The notes under the pieces are model-generated. The model worked only from the letters and a program-made list of their open reading frames with translations. It was not told the DNA's origin and did no database searches. 64,000 nucleotides of DNA from CAWJTV01 sp963845695 (GTDB taxonomy: Bacteria > Planctomycetota > Planctomycetia > Isosphaerales > Isosphaeraceae), in NCBI GenBank assembly GCA_963845695.1, contig CAWJTQ010000004.1, positions 186,001-250,000 on the forward strand, given 5' to 3'. The first letter of the stretch is position 1, and every line of letters begins with the position of its first letter. Of the stretch, positions 42,190 through 49,724 are shown in pieces. Both the position numbers and the translations under genes were made by a program.

Positions 42190-42633
42190 TTAGCTGAGGA
42201 AGTCGATGGGGCTGCGGACGCTGAGGGGGCCTTGGTTCAGGACATGGGTGTAAATCATGGTGGTGCTGACATCCTTGTGGCCCAGGAGTTCCTGGACCAT
42301 GCGGATATCCATCAACCGGAGCCCGGAGTCGTACAACAGGCTGGCCGTGAGAAGTTTGGCGCCGTCGAGCTGGGCCAGGATGGCGCGGACCTCGACACGC
42401 GTGAGGACGATGGGTAGCCGTTGGGGTTGCTTGGCCCCTGGAGGCGTCAATGCGTCCCTGGAGCGGTCGATCGAGGACGGCGTTGTCGAGGAAGAGTAAG
42501 CATCCTCCGTGCGGATGCTGTAATGCAACGTCCGAATCACGGCCCGGACCCGATCAAGCAGCTTCGGTTGGCGATCCGAAGATGACATCAAGCCGGGCGT
42601 ATTGGCCTCCGAGGATTGGTCTGTATCATCCAT
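42190..42633 (-). pseudogene. intI: Integron integrase gene with large internal deletions
   Basis: IntI tyrosine recombinases insert and excise cassettes at attI/attC. Here only pieces remain: the N-terminal KLLDRVRAVIRTLHYSIRTE, RLPIVLTRVEVRAILAQLDG with SLLYDSGLRLM, then a jump straight to DIRMVQELLGHKDVSTTMIY-THVLNQG and RSPIDFLS. The catalytic Tyr (YTHVL) is present, but the first catalytic Arg, the HxLRHS box and the IntI-specific insertion are gone. About 147 codons remain of roughly 330. The gene points away from the cassettes, the usual integron layout. I see it as inactive. Confidence 0.8.
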
Positions 42634-42717
42634 GGGATTCTTGGTTGCAAACGCCGTTTTGATCGTTGATAATCCACCCAGTGATCTGGATGATACGCCC
42701 GTCCAGGCGGAAAGAAA

Positions 42718-42751
42718 GACGCCCATCGGGGCGTCTAAACAATGGTTAGGC
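42718..42751 (+). other. Candidate attI / cassette junction
   Basis: A short hairpin GACGCCCATCGGGGCGTC is followed by GTTAGGC at 42745-42751, the core at which a first cassette would be joined. The position, between intI and the first plus-strand cassette gene, fits attI. The full attI extent is not resolved. Confidence 0.5.
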
Positions 42752-42782
42752 CCGTCAACCCGGCGGCGATTGGAGGGGTGCC

Positions 42783-43235
42783 ATGAGCGAATCCGACCAG
42801 TCACTGTCCGTAGTCCGCCGGGTCTTCGCCGCGTTCGCGGCGCATGACCTCGACGCCTTCCGGGACCTACTCGATCCGGACGTCGTCCTGCACGTCGGCG
42901 GCGGGCCGACGACCCTCGCCGGCATCGACGCGGTCGTGGCCGCCGTCTCGGTCACGGTCCGGGCGATCCCCGACCTGCGGGTCACCGTGGTCTCCGCCTT
43001 CGCGCACGGGCCGCTCGGGGCCGCCGAGGTGGTCCGGGAGGGGACCCACACCGGCGCGGTGGCCCTCCCGGACGGGACGCCCTTGCCGCCATCGGGGCGG
43101 ACGGTGCGGCTCCCGGAGTGCGTGATGTTCACCGTACGCGGCGGGAAGGTCGTGCGGATGGCCCCGTACGTGGACATGCTCGACACGCTCCGGCAGCTGG
43201 GGGCGGCTCCAACGCCGGGCGCGGGCTCGGCCTAA
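42783..43235 (+). CDS. SnoaL-like / ester-cyclase-type NTF2-fold protein (first cassette)
   Basis: A 150-aa cone-fold protein of the SnoaL-like polyketide cyclase family: VRRVFAAFAAHDLDAFRDLL, DPDVVLHVGGGPTTLAGIDA, VRAIPDLRVTVVSAFAHG and ECVMFTVRGGKVVRMAPYVD. Its active-site residues are not diagnostic for a substrate. Its stop TAA lies inside GCCTAAC, as in integron cassettes, and GGAGG lies six bases before the ATG. It is the first cassette after the integrase remnant. Confidence 0.75.
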   Translation: MSESDQSLSVVRRVFAAFAAHDLDAFRDLLDPDVVLHVGGGPTTLAGIDAVVAAVSVTVRAIPDLRVTVVSAFAHGPLGAAEVVREGTHTGAVALPDGTPLPPSGRTVRLPECVMFTVRGGKVVRMAPYVDMLDTLRQLGAAPTPGAGSA

Positions 43236-43283
43236 CCATAACGGATTGGAGTCCGCGAAGCCGGACCTCCAATCCCTGTTCAA
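43230..43283 (+). repeat. Degenerate attC-like hairpin after first cassette
   Basis: GCCTAAC begins the site; the arms GGATTGGAG-TCCG and CGGA-CCTCCAATCC pair around CGAAGC. The right core is CTGTTCAAG instead of GTTAGGC, so the right half was probably altered when the mobile element entered. Confidence 0.5.
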
Positions 43284-43564
43284 GAAGCCCGGCGCACGAC
43301 CGCACGGCGCCGACCATGGGTAACGCTTCGGCTCGGCTTCGATCCCTGACGGCTCAAACCGGCCAGCATCGGCTCGGACCTGACCTCACCCGGGCCGTCA
43401 CTTCGTTCGATGACGCCTCGCCAGTGGCGTTCTCGACGACGAGAACCGCCCGGGGAAAGCGATCAACCCGCCCTAATCCCCAGCCGGCGCGCACCCCGAT
43501 CGGGCCGCGGCCTCGTCGCGGGCTGGGACGAGGGCTCAGGCGGTGATGCGCGGCTCTCATCGGG

Positions 43565-44545
43565 CTAACTCGTGTCGAAGACCGCCGGCACCGGCGCCGG
43601 CACGAACCCCAGCCGCACCAGCACCCCACCGCACGCCGGGCACCTTGGTGACGGGACCGGTTCCGTCGCCTCAACGGCCCGACGGGCCTGGAGCACGTAC
43701 GTCAACCCCGCCCACAACGCGATCAGCCACCGCACCAGGTCCAGCGTCACGCCGCTCGCCGGGCTCAGGAACCCGTAGTGCCGCACTTTCGGGAAACCCG
43801 ACGGCAGCACGTGCTGCAAGAACCGCCGCAGGAACTCCGTCGCCTCCAGCGTCATCGTCCGTCGCCGGTTCGACCCTACCTTCCGAGACGTGAACGTCAC
43901 CTGGCCGTCGTCGCACGAGACGATCCGATCGTCGCCGATCGCCACCCGGAACACATCAGGCGCCAGGTAGCGCAACGACTCCCGGCCGTCGCCGGCCGGC
44001 TGACAGTGCACCACCCAGTCCTGGCGCCAGACCGACAGGGCGACCGCATCTCGCAAGCCCGCGCACTCCAGCAGGTCGCGGAATTTCGCCCGAAAGCGGA
44101 TCGACAACGCCTTCACCGACACCAGGAAATGTCCTTCGTTGAACCGCAGCCCCAGCGAGTTGACGGTCTGGAAATAAGTACGATTATGGGGCGTGCGGAC
44201 CGCGGCGATGAGGCGACGGACCTCATCGACGGAGAGGACGTCAGGGAGCCGCTTCTCCCTGGGGACGCGGAGCCGTTTGAGAGTCGGCCAATCGCGGGGA
44301 ATGGTGTGAGCAGAGAAGAACTTGATGCCGCTGTAAGCGATGCCGAGGGACGCGGCGCCGAACTGGCGATCGTTCTTGAAGTGGAGGAAATAGTCGCGGA
44401 GCTGCGGCTCGGTGAGTCGGTCAGGCGGGGTGTGAAAGTGGTCGGCGAGTTGCCGGACGGCGCGGACGTACGCCTCCTGAGTGCGCGCGGAGAGCCCGGC
44501 GAGCTGGAGGTCGTGGAGCAGGCGCTGACGGAGCGAGGAGTTCAT
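43565..44545 (-). pseudogene. Fusion remnant: tyrosine recombinase N-terminus joined to IS91-like transposase C-terminus
   Basis: Residues 1-125 are the SAM-like N-terminal domain of a phage-type integrase (LHDLQLAGLSARTQEAYVRA, IPRDWPTLKRLRVPREKRLP, VLSVDEVRRLIAAV). The rest is the end of an IS91/IS801-type transposase (AKFRDLLECAGL, WRQDWVVHCQPAGDGRESLR, TSRKVGSNRRRTMTLEATEF, LQHVLPSGFPKVRHYGFLSP). IS91 relatives often carry both genes side by side; a deletion has fused them in frame, removing the catalytic parts of both. It separates cassette 1 from the main array. Confidence 0.75.
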
Positions 44546-44710
44546 GTCGAGGTCCTCTGGCAAGGAGTGAGGGAATCACCACTGCCAGGAACCTTGACCC
44601 ATGACTCTGGGGCATGCCAGGAATCGACGAATCGGTGAGAATCCCGATGACCGGGGAAGGCTGCCACGGTAGAGTGGAGCGGTCAGAAACTCCTGCCGCG
44701 AAGCGGCTTA

Positions 44711-44768
44711 CTTGAACCTGCGGTTGCAGCGGACCCGCTGCGCGGGCCGCTGAACCTTTTCGTTAGAC
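44711..44768 (+). repeat. attC 1
   Basis: Arms GCAGCGGACCCGC / GCGGGCCGCTGA; R' GTTAGAC. The left core is TTGAAC instead of CTAAC, at the edge of the mobile-element remnant. Confidence 0.8.
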
Positions 44769-44777
44769 GGAGAGCCC

Positions 44778-45080
44778 ATGAGCATATCGGGTGTCCCCGA
44801 CGAGCACCTGGAGCGGCATCACTGGAAGGGCAGCGAGGGCCGCGGTGCCCTCGGTTACCTCCACCGACCCACGGGGATCTCCGTCTACCGCGAATGCTCG
44901 CCAGGGGTCTCCGTGCACGCCATCGATGCGGAATTGCTGATCGAACTCCGGGAGGCGTTACGATCACGAGGCATCCTGCCGCCGGATACCGTGGCGCATC
45001 AGGAGGCCGTCTCACGAGGCGATGCAGTGGACCCGCCTCACGGTGGGCCGCTGATCTTTAGCGTGAGGCGCGGGTCTTGA
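44778..45080 (+). CDS. Cassette gene, hypothetical protein
   Basis: About 100 aa: MSISGVPDEHLERHHWKGSE, then GALGYLHRPTGISVYRECSP and ELLIELREALRSRGILPPD, a small alpha/beta protein I do not recognise. There is no stop before the attC, so the last 25 residues are read from the attC itself; the natural end may have been lost. The start follows R' of attC 1 by nine bases. Confidence 0.55.
   Translation: MSISGVPDEHLERHHWKGSEGRGALGYLHRPTGISVYRECSPGVSVHAIDAELLIELREALRSRGILPPDTVAHQEAVSRGDAVDPPHGGPLIFSVRRGS
45009..45069 (+). repeat. attC 2
   Basis: GTCTCAC...GTGAGGC: both cores carry C/G in place of A/T, still complementary to each other. Arms GCAGTGGACCCGC / GTGGGCCGCTGA. Confidence 0.75.
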
Positions 45081-45097
45081 GTCGAGAGAGAATCACG

Positions 45098-45364
45098 ATG
45101 TCCTTCACGATGCCCTTGAGAGCCCTGATTGTATGGCCCACCCAGGACGCGACATGGCTTCGCGATATGGAGCTCACGGTCCCGCCCTTCCCGGGGTTAG
45201 GCATCCGGGTGGATGCCTACGATGTCCTCAATGTTCGGAGCGTCTTGATCGGTGACCATGACTACGACGTCACCTGTATCGTCGAGCTGGAGGACACCGA
45301 CCCCGCAAAGGTCACCGAGGAGCTGTGCCGGGCGCTGGGGTTCGAGATCGGCCCATATCCGTGA
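45098..45364 (+). CDS. Cassette gene, hypothetical protein
   Basis: An 88-aa protein (MSFTMPLRALIVWPTQDATW) with alternating strands (GIRVDAYDVLNVRSVLIGDH, VTCIVELEDTDPAKVTEEL), a ferredoxin-like pattern. GAGAGAG precedes the ATG. Unknown function. Confidence 0.6.
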   Translation: MSFTMPLRALIVWPTQDATWLRDMELTVPPFPGLGIRVDAYDVLNVRSVLIGDHDYDVTCIVELEDTDPAKVTEELCRALGFEIGPYP

Positions 45365-45384
45365 AACTGATTCCGCGAGGGACC

Positions 45385-45442
45385 GTCTAACCTTGCATTG
45401 CAGCGGACCCGCTGCGCGGGCCGCAGAATTCCGGTGTTAGAC
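45385..45442 (+). repeat. attC 3
   Basis: GTCTAAC...GTTAGAC perfect cores; arms GCAGCGGACCCGC / GCGGGCCGCAGAA. Confidence 0.85.
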
Positions 45443-45467
45443 AGCCCATGGTCGATGGGGAACACTT

Positions 45468-45869
45468 ATGCCGGATCCGCCCGATTACTCCAAGTTTTAT
45501 TATGATCCGTCCGACGCGGACCAAGCCTTCGAGTCCATACGCGACGCCCGTTTCGTCCACACGGTGTTCACGCCGCGGGCCAGTCTGGAAGCGATCGAGC
45601 CCGATCCCTCGGGGTGGATCGAAAGCATCGTGTTCACCGGCGGCGATTACGACCAGGACCAGTACCGGCTGATCGAGGCGGGTTGGGACCATGACCATTG
45701 CTTTATCTGCTGGCAGAGAATCGAGCCGGGCTCGCCCTATTGGGCGAATGAGGTGCCGGGTACCTGCCCCGACCTCTGCGAGTATTGCTATGATGAGTTG
45801 GAGAGGCGGATCGCAGGTGGGCGCGTCAAACGAGGCGATGCAGCGGACCCTCCTGCGGCGGGCCGCTGA
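45468..45869 (+). CDS. Cassette gene, small zinc-binding-type protein
   Basis: A 133-aa protein. The C-terminal part has HDHCFICWQRIEPGSPYWAN and CPDLCEYCYDELERR, two Cys pairs that look like a zinc site. The N-terminal half is acidic and aromatic (DYSKFYYDPSDADQAFESIR). The final residues KRGDAADPPAAGR are encoded by attC 4. Unknown function. Confidence 0.6.
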   Translation: MPDPPDYSKFYYDPSDADQAFESIRDARFVHTVFTPRASLEAIEPDPSGWIESIVFTGGDYDQDQYRLIEAGWDHDHCFICWQRIEPGSPYWANEVPGTCPDLCEYCYDELERRIAGGRVKRGDAADPPAAGR

Positions 45870-45884
45870 TCTTCGGTGTTAGGC
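45825..45884 (+). repeat. attC 4
   Basis: GTCAAAC...GTTAGGC; arms GCAGCGGACCC / GCGGGCCGCTGA. Confidence 0.8.
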
Positions 45885-45913
45885 CGCTTGAAGACGGGGC
45901 CAGAGGGCTGCTC

Positions 45914-46435
45914 GTGGCGAAACCGGACAAGCTCTTGATTTCGTATGTGGACTCCGAGTACAGCCGTTTCCACCACGTCGGGCGGTGCGGGCCTGCGAAT
46001 CAGTTCATGGCCTTCGTCACCGGCGCATTCCCCGCCGATTGGTGGAGTGACAGGTACCCGCCCGAGTATCTCAGGTCGTGTTGGGCGGATCATAAGCGAT
46101 GGTACGCGGTGCTGCACCGGTTCGACTCTGGAGGGGACCACCTCAGCACGGAGGCGCGGTCAGGCGGGACGTCGGCCGGAGGCGAGCGCGAGGCGATTGA
46201 GCGGGCAGCCCGGCTGCTCGATGACATGCTGGCCTCGTTGGGCGAGTCTCGCCCCTGCGACATCGAAGTGAGGCCATTCGGAGTCGAGATCGACGGTTAC
46301 TTCTTCGGTCTGGTCTATCGCTCTGAGGATGCCGATGATCCGGACGATCCCGGCGCGGTCTGCGAGTACGTTATCCTGGAACCAAACGACATCATGTTCC
46401 ACCCGCCCTGGGACAGCGGAGAGTACTCGACGTGA
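45914..46435 (+). CDS. Cassette gene, hypothetical protein
   Basis: A 173-aa soluble acidic protein from a GTG start (MAKPDKLLISYVDSEYSRFH), with ADWWSDRYPPEYLRSCWADH and CDIEVRPFGVEIDGYFFGLV. The aromatic-rich surface and size recall SUKH- or Imm-type immunity proteins, but no family motif is clear. Confidence 0.6.
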   Translation: MAKPDKLLISYVDSEYSRFHHVGRCGPANQFMAFVTGAFPADWWSDRYPPEYLRSCWADHKRWYAVLHRFDSGGDHLSTEARSGGTSAGGEREAIERAARLLDDMLASLGESRPCDIEVRPFGVEIDGYFFGLVYRSEDADDPDDPGAVCEYVILEPNDIMFHPPWDSGEYST

Positions 46436-46442
46436 GGGCGGG

Positions 46443-46503
46443 TCCTAACCATTCGATCCAGCGGACCCGCCTGACGGCGGGCCGCTGATCTGGGGCGTTC
46501 GGC
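46443..46503 (+). repeat. attC 5
   Basis: TCCTAAC...GTTCGGC; arms CCAGCGGACCCGCC / GGCGGGCCGCTGATC. Confidence 0.85.
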
Positions 46504-46524
46504 GGCGTCTGGCCGTGGTTTCCG

Positions 46525-46773
46525 ATGGATGTCTTCCTCCTGCAACACGTCCACGAGTTGCCCGACGGCGAAGAGGACGTCAAGCTGATTGGAGTCTACT
46601 CCTCGGAGGATCACGCCGAGAAGGCCAAGCAGCGCGTCCTCACCAAACCGGGCTTTCGTGATTCGCCCGAAGGATTCTCGATTGACCGCTACACCGTCGA
46701 CACCGACAATTGGACAGAAGGCTATATCTCTTGGGCGGAGGCACTTCAAGGGCCAGGCGAAGCCGATGCCTAA
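46525..46773 (+). CDS. Cassette gene, DUF7336-like small protein
   Basis: An 82-aa protein: MDVFLLQHVHELPDGEEDVK, LIGVYSSEDHAEKAKQRVL and PGFRDSPEGFSIDRYTVD. This ordered pattern, in which a short strand is followed by a helix beginning SSxExA and a tyrosine-rich strand, matches a widespread small family (DUF7336-like by recollection). Unknown function. The stop TAA is inside the attC core. Confidence 0.65.
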   Translation: MDVFLLQHVHELPDGEEDVKLIGVYSSEDHAEKAKQRVLTKPGFRDSPEGFSIDRYTVDTDNWTEGYISWAEALQGPGEADA

Positions 46774-46825
46774 CCTGGCGTTGCAGCGGACCCGCTGCGC
46801 GGGCCGGTGATCTTGAGCGTTAGAG
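46768..46825 (+). repeat. attC 6
   Basis: GCCTAAC...GTTAGAG; arms GCAGCGGACCCGC / GCGGGCCGGTGATC. Confidence 0.85.
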
Positions 46826-46840
46826 GGCACAAGAACAGGG

Positions 46841-47326
46841 ATGCGAGCACAGGTCAATCGGTGGCGCCAGTCCGGCAACGTTTACTTGTGGCGCTACCGG
46901 GACAATGTCCGTAACTACCCTGGCTGGCATGTCACCGCCGACGAGCCTGGCGCGGTTTCGCTCCTCGAACTGCTGGCCGCATTTCAATCGTCATCCATCG
47001 CCGTGCGACGCACCATCCTGGTCTCGGCGCCCACAGCCGACGTTCTCTCGGTCCCAAACAACCAGAACGGTCAAGCGCGGTGGTGGGCTCCTTCACGATG
47101 GCACGTCGCATTCAACCCTGAACCCGACGCCTTGTCCTCGTGGTCTTTCCCGCCCGATAAGGACCCCGCTGTTCTTTCCGTCGGCCGTGAATTCCTCTCT
47201 CAACTTACGAGCGGCGTCGGCGACCTTATGGTTGGCGTCGGCGACTACTTCATCGGCCGAGGCGAGGCGCCCCCCGGCGAGCAGACGTGCCTCTGGTTCT
47301 GGTGGCGAGTGTCTTCTAACAATTAA
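46841..47326 (+). CDS. Cassette gene, hypothetical protein
   Basis: A 161-aa soluble protein (MRAQVNRWRQSGNVYLWRYR) with VSLLELLAAFQSSSIAVRRT and WHVAFNPEPDALSSWSFPPD. No recognised motif. Its stop follows CTTCTAAC (47312-47319), which looks like the left half of an attC whose rest has been lost. Confidence 0.55.
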   Translation: MRAQVNRWRQSGNVYLWRYRDNVRNYPGWHVTADEPGAVSLLELLAAFQSSSIAVRRTILVSAPTADVLSVPNNQNGQARWWAPSRWHVAFNPEPDALSSWSFPPDKDPAVLSVGREFLSQLTSGVGDLMVGVGDYFIGRGEAPPGEQTCLWFWWRVSSNN

Positions 47327-47375
47327 GCTCCGGCTCGGGTTGCAGGTCCGCGGCGGTACGGTCTGCGTCCGCGAC

Positions 47376-47588
47376 ATGTACGATCTGATGGAGTGGTCGG
47401 CCGGATGTCCCCTGGCCCAGCAGGTGCCGGTCGTCAACGGCTGGTATCGGGTGACGGTCTTTGCGTCGCTGCCGTCGAGTGGTATCCTCGGCGACGGGCA
47501 GGTGATCGAGGTTGTGCTGGAGCGGGTGCCCTGCAAGCCTGCGCTGCGTTGGGAGGGCGTTCCGTCCCTGTGCAGCCAAGACGCCTAA
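47376..47588 (+). CDS. Cassette gene, 5'-truncated hypothetical protein
   Basis: Coding sequence is visible from about 47331 (LRLGLQVRGGTVCVRDMYDL) without a start codon close to an R' core; MYDLMEW at 47376 is the first ATG. VVNGWYRVTVFASLPSSGIL and QVIEVVLERVPCKPALRWEG form regular strands. A deletion seems to have removed the upstream attC and the 5' end. TAA lies in the GCCTAAC of attC 7. Confidence 0.5.
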   Translation: MYDLMEWSAGCPLAQQVPVVNGWYRVTVFASLPSSGILGDGQVIEVVLERVPCKPALRWEGVPSLCSQDA

Positions 47589-47642
47589 CCGGCGGTTGCA
47601 GCGGACCCGCCTGCGGAGGGCCGCTGATCTATAGCGTTAGGC
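47583..47642 (+). repeat. attC 7
   Basis: GCCTAAC...GTTAGGC; arms GCAGCGGACCCGCC / GGGCCGCTGATC. Confidence 0.88.
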
Positions 47643-47658
47643 CACAGAGGGCGGAGCG

Positions 47659-48201
47659 GTGCGGAAGTCGCTCGAAGAGACGTGGCAGTTCCTGGAGTCG
47701 CAGCACGCGGAAGTGCCCCGCACGCCCGACGGCCGGCCCTTCATCCGGGCCCGGATGCCCAGCACCCACGATCAGGAGCCCCTCTCGTTCGGCTACTTCC
47801 GGGCGGGGCTGGATGACGCGGATCGCAGCCACCTGACCATGCCCCGCACGTTCTTCGGGCGATCCCTCTTTGAGCGGGTGTCGTTCGTCGGTACCGATCT
47901 GTCCGAGTCGTGCATGTGCTGGAACGACTTCGAGGACTGCAACTTCAGCGGGGCGGACCTGTCCAGTTGTGACATGCGAGCATCGCACTTCCGGCGTTGC
48001 ACGTTCGATCGGGCGGTCCTCCGGGGTGCGGACCTGCGTCGCTCGTCGTTCGAGGGGTGCACCTTCGTCGGGGCCGAAATGGCCGGCGCGGTTGTGGATC
48101 AAGCCCGGACGCTGGGCCGCCTAATCGACAAGCTGAGCGAGAGCCAACTCGACACGCTCGACTTTACGCAGGAGCCGGGACCAGAACCGCCTGGTGGGTG
48201 A
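47659..48201 (+). CDS. Cassette gene, pentapeptide-repeat protein
   Basis: A 180-aa protein whose second half is a right-handed quadrilateral helix of A(D/N)LxX-type repeats: RSLFERVSFVGTDLSESCM, EDCNFSGADLSSCDMRASHF, RRCTFDRAVLRGADLRRSSF and EGCTFVGAEMAGAVVDQAR, about 10-12 coils. Some such proteins mimic DNA and shield gyrase; a resistance role is possible but not shown. The GTG start is 16 bases after R'. Confidence 0.85.
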   Translation: MRKSLEETWQFLESQHAEVPRTPDGRPFIRARMPSTHDQEPLSFGYFRAGLDDADRSHLTMPRTFFGRSLFERVSFVGTDLSESCMCWNDFEDCNFSGADLSSCDMRASHFRRCTFDRAVLRGADLRRSSFEGCTFVGAEMAGAVVDQARTLGRLIDKLSESQLDTLDFTQEPGPEPPGG

Positions 48202-48211
48202 GCCCCAAGAG

Positions 48212-48303
48212 GCCGAACCGGTCGCTGCACCGGACCCGGCCACATGGTTTGATTGTCAGTGCTGGCCGGGTCGAGGCCGGGGCGGTGAGCTTGTTCGTTA
48301 GGG
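48212..48303 (+). repeat. attC 8 (long class)
   Basis: GCCGAAC...GTTAGGG; arms CTGCACCGGACCCGGCC / GGCCGGGTCGAGG with a 25-base apical region. Confidence 0.7.
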
Positions 48304-48458
48304 TGCGACACGAACTCGTCGATGTGGCTGTGCTGAGGATCTCGGAGAGGCCGACAGCACCTGCTGTTCTGCCAGCAGGATCCCACCGGGAAGTGCACCT
48401 CCGGTAACGGAGGGGTGCCAAGCTCCCGGGTCAACGTATCCTTCTCTTTCGGGAGGGC
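48304..48458 (+). other. ORF-less cassette
   Basis: No plus-strand frame of useful length exists. The DNA contains a strong hairpin GCACCTCCG-GTAA-CGGAGGGGTGC (48398-48422) and a GACAGCACCTGCTGTTC dyad before it. It may encode a structured RNA or be the relic of a gene. Confidence 0.5.
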
Positions 48459-48515
48459 GGCGAGAAGGCGATGCAGCGGACCCGCTGCGCGGGCCGCTAA
48501 TCTTGGGCGTTAGCC
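48459..48515 (+). repeat. attC 9
   Basis: Left core degenerate (GGCGAGAAG); R' GTTAGCC; arms GCAGCGGACCCGC / GCGGGCCGCTAATC. Confidence 0.75.
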
Positions 48516-48655
48516 GGCTCCATTTAACGACGTCCTCGGGAGGGTCATCTCGTCCCCTCCGAAGACGCAAGAATCGTTCCCGGGCGACGAAGAGACTGTT
48601 GCTGCGGTTGGAAGAGTGAACCGTGTCCCGATGTCACGTCCCAACGGGAGGAGCC

Positions 48656-48982
48656 ATGTGGGGGCGGAAAGCGGTCGAACGATTCATCGTCCCGAGTGTC
48701 TCCTTCGAGGAGGCCAAGCTCTGGCTCCAGGACCAGGGATTCCAGCTCGTCACTTCGAATCCGGATCACGCAGTCTTCAAGAGCCAGGGCACCGAGAATC
48801 CTTGGACGACGCTGGCACCAGACGGTCGGAATGTGCCGATCGAGCTGGCACTGGCGAAGGGTCACGATGGCCTCTATCTTCATCTCAGGTACGCGACCTT
48901 CTGCCTGTTCGATACGGGGGACCTGAGCGACTTCGCGGACGAGATCGCCTCATGTTTGCGACCAGCGAACAGCATTATCTAA
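48656..48982 (+). CDS. Cassette gene, hypothetical protein
   Basis: A 108-aa protein (MWGRKAVERFIVPSVSFEEA) with KLWLQDQGFQLVTSNPDHAV and GLYLHLRYATFCLFDTGDL, a small mixed alpha/beta fold. GGGAGGAG lies just before the ATG; an upstream in-frame ATG at 48623 has no ribosome site. The stop TAA lies in TATCTAAC. Unknown function. Confidence 0.6.
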   Translation: MWGRKAVERFIVPSVSFEEAKLWLQDQGFQLVTSNPDHAVFKSQGTENPWTTLAPDGRNVPIELALAKGHDGLYLHLRYATFCLFDTGDLSDFADEIASCLRPANSII

Positions 48983-49034
48983 CAATGCGTCGCAGCGGAC
49001 CCGCTGCGCGGGCCGCTGATCTTGGGCGTTAGGC
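48977..49034 (+). repeat. attC 10
   Basis: ATCTAAC...GTTAGGC; arms GCAGCGGACCCGC / GCGGGCCGCTGATC. Confidence 0.88.
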
Positions 49035-49316
49035 CGACCGTCGCCGGGCGGTAGTGTTGCGTCCGCTTGACGCCATCGTTACGCTGGGGCGTCAGCCGAG
49101 CGCGCTCGATGCGGAGGCCCCAGCGTAACGGATGGCGACGGCCGCGGGAGTCGGTGGGCGACGGCCGCCTGAGGCGCCGGAGAGGGCAAGGCGTAGACCC
49201 TGCGATCTTTCGTTGCAAACCACCATGAAACACTGCCCCGTCTGTGGTGCGCCGCTTGACGACGCATTCAATCGTTGACGGTCATGCGTCCGTCGTCGGA
49301 AAGGGAAAGAAGGCAT
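49035..49316 (+). other. Cassette with no intact gene
   Basis: It contains a 14-bp inverted repeat CGTTACGCTGGGGC (49077-49090 and 49117-49130) and near its end an 17-codon frame MKHCPVCGAPLDDAFNR (49225-49278) that looks like the first zinc knuckle of a lost zinc-ribbon protein. I see no other coding signal. Confidence 0.45.
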
Positions 49317-49377
49317 GCCTAACGGGGCGATCCAGCGAACCCGCCTGTCGGCGGGCCGCTGATCTTGAGCGTTAGGG
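49317..49377 (+). repeat. attC 11
   Basis: GCCTAAC...GTTAGGG; arms CCAGCGAACCCGCC / GGCGGGCCGCTGATC. Confidence 0.87.
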
Positions 49378-49401
49378 GGCAGAAGTCTCCGACTTCAGTT
49401 G

Positions 49402-49430
49402 GTGACAATCGCTCTTCCGGGCGATATATT
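49402..49430 (+). promoter_or_regulatory. Cassette-borne promoter candidate
   Basis: GTGACA, 17 bases, TATATT: a sigma-70-like pair 34 bases before the ribosome site of the first gene of a two-gene cassette. Internal promoters are known from toxin-antitoxin cassettes of large integrons. Confidence 0.5.
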
Positions 49431-49463
49431 GGGGATGATACTCGAGCTACCCGGAGGTCTCTC

Positions 49464-49724
49464 ATGCCCGCCCTCGATCCACGTCGGTCTCCGGAAGAAC
49501 TGGCCCGACTCGGAGCTGAGGTCTTCGACCGCCGGGTGCGGCCGCAACTTCACCCCGACGATGACGGCAAATTCGTGGCCATCGACGTCGGGACCGGCGA
49601 TTTTGAGATCGACGATGACGACTACGCGGCCGTCGTGCGACTGGGGACGCGAAGCCTTCACGGGGAGATCTGGCTCGGCCGTGTCGGGGCACCCGCGGCT
49701 TATCGGATGGGACGGTGCCCGTGA
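49464..49724 (+). CDS. Cassette gene, small partner of aspartic-protease-like protein
   Basis: An 86-aa acidic protein: MPALDPRRSPEELARLGAEV, DDDGKFVAIDVGTGDFEIDD and DDYAAVVRLGTRSLHGEIWL. GGAGG lies seven bases before the ATG. Its TGA overlaps the GTG of the next gene by four bases. Genes like this pair repeatedly with small retropepsin-like genes in cyanobacteria and planctomycetes, in an arrangement that resembles toxin-antitoxin modules; the role is inferred. Confidence 0.65.
   Translation: MPALDPRRSPEELARLGAEVFDRRVRPQLHPDDDGKFVAIDVGTGDFEIDDDDYAAVVRLGTRSLHGEIWLGRVGAPAAYRMGRCP

Noticed and set aside
42783..43235. A gene cassette encoding antibiotic resistance
   Set aside because: The SnoaL-like fold has no resistance signature; no known resistance gene was recognised in the array apart from the non-specific GNAT and pentapeptide-repeat proteins.
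46905..47588. A single 227-codon frame spanning two cassettes
   Set aside because: Its first part is out of frame with the cassette gene at 46841; only the section from about 47331 is coding. I list that as a truncated gene.
48298..48570. Minus-strand frames with a repeated PKISGPRSGSAA-type tail throughout the array
   Set aside because: These tails are translations of the attC reverse strand, repeated because the attC sites are repeated.
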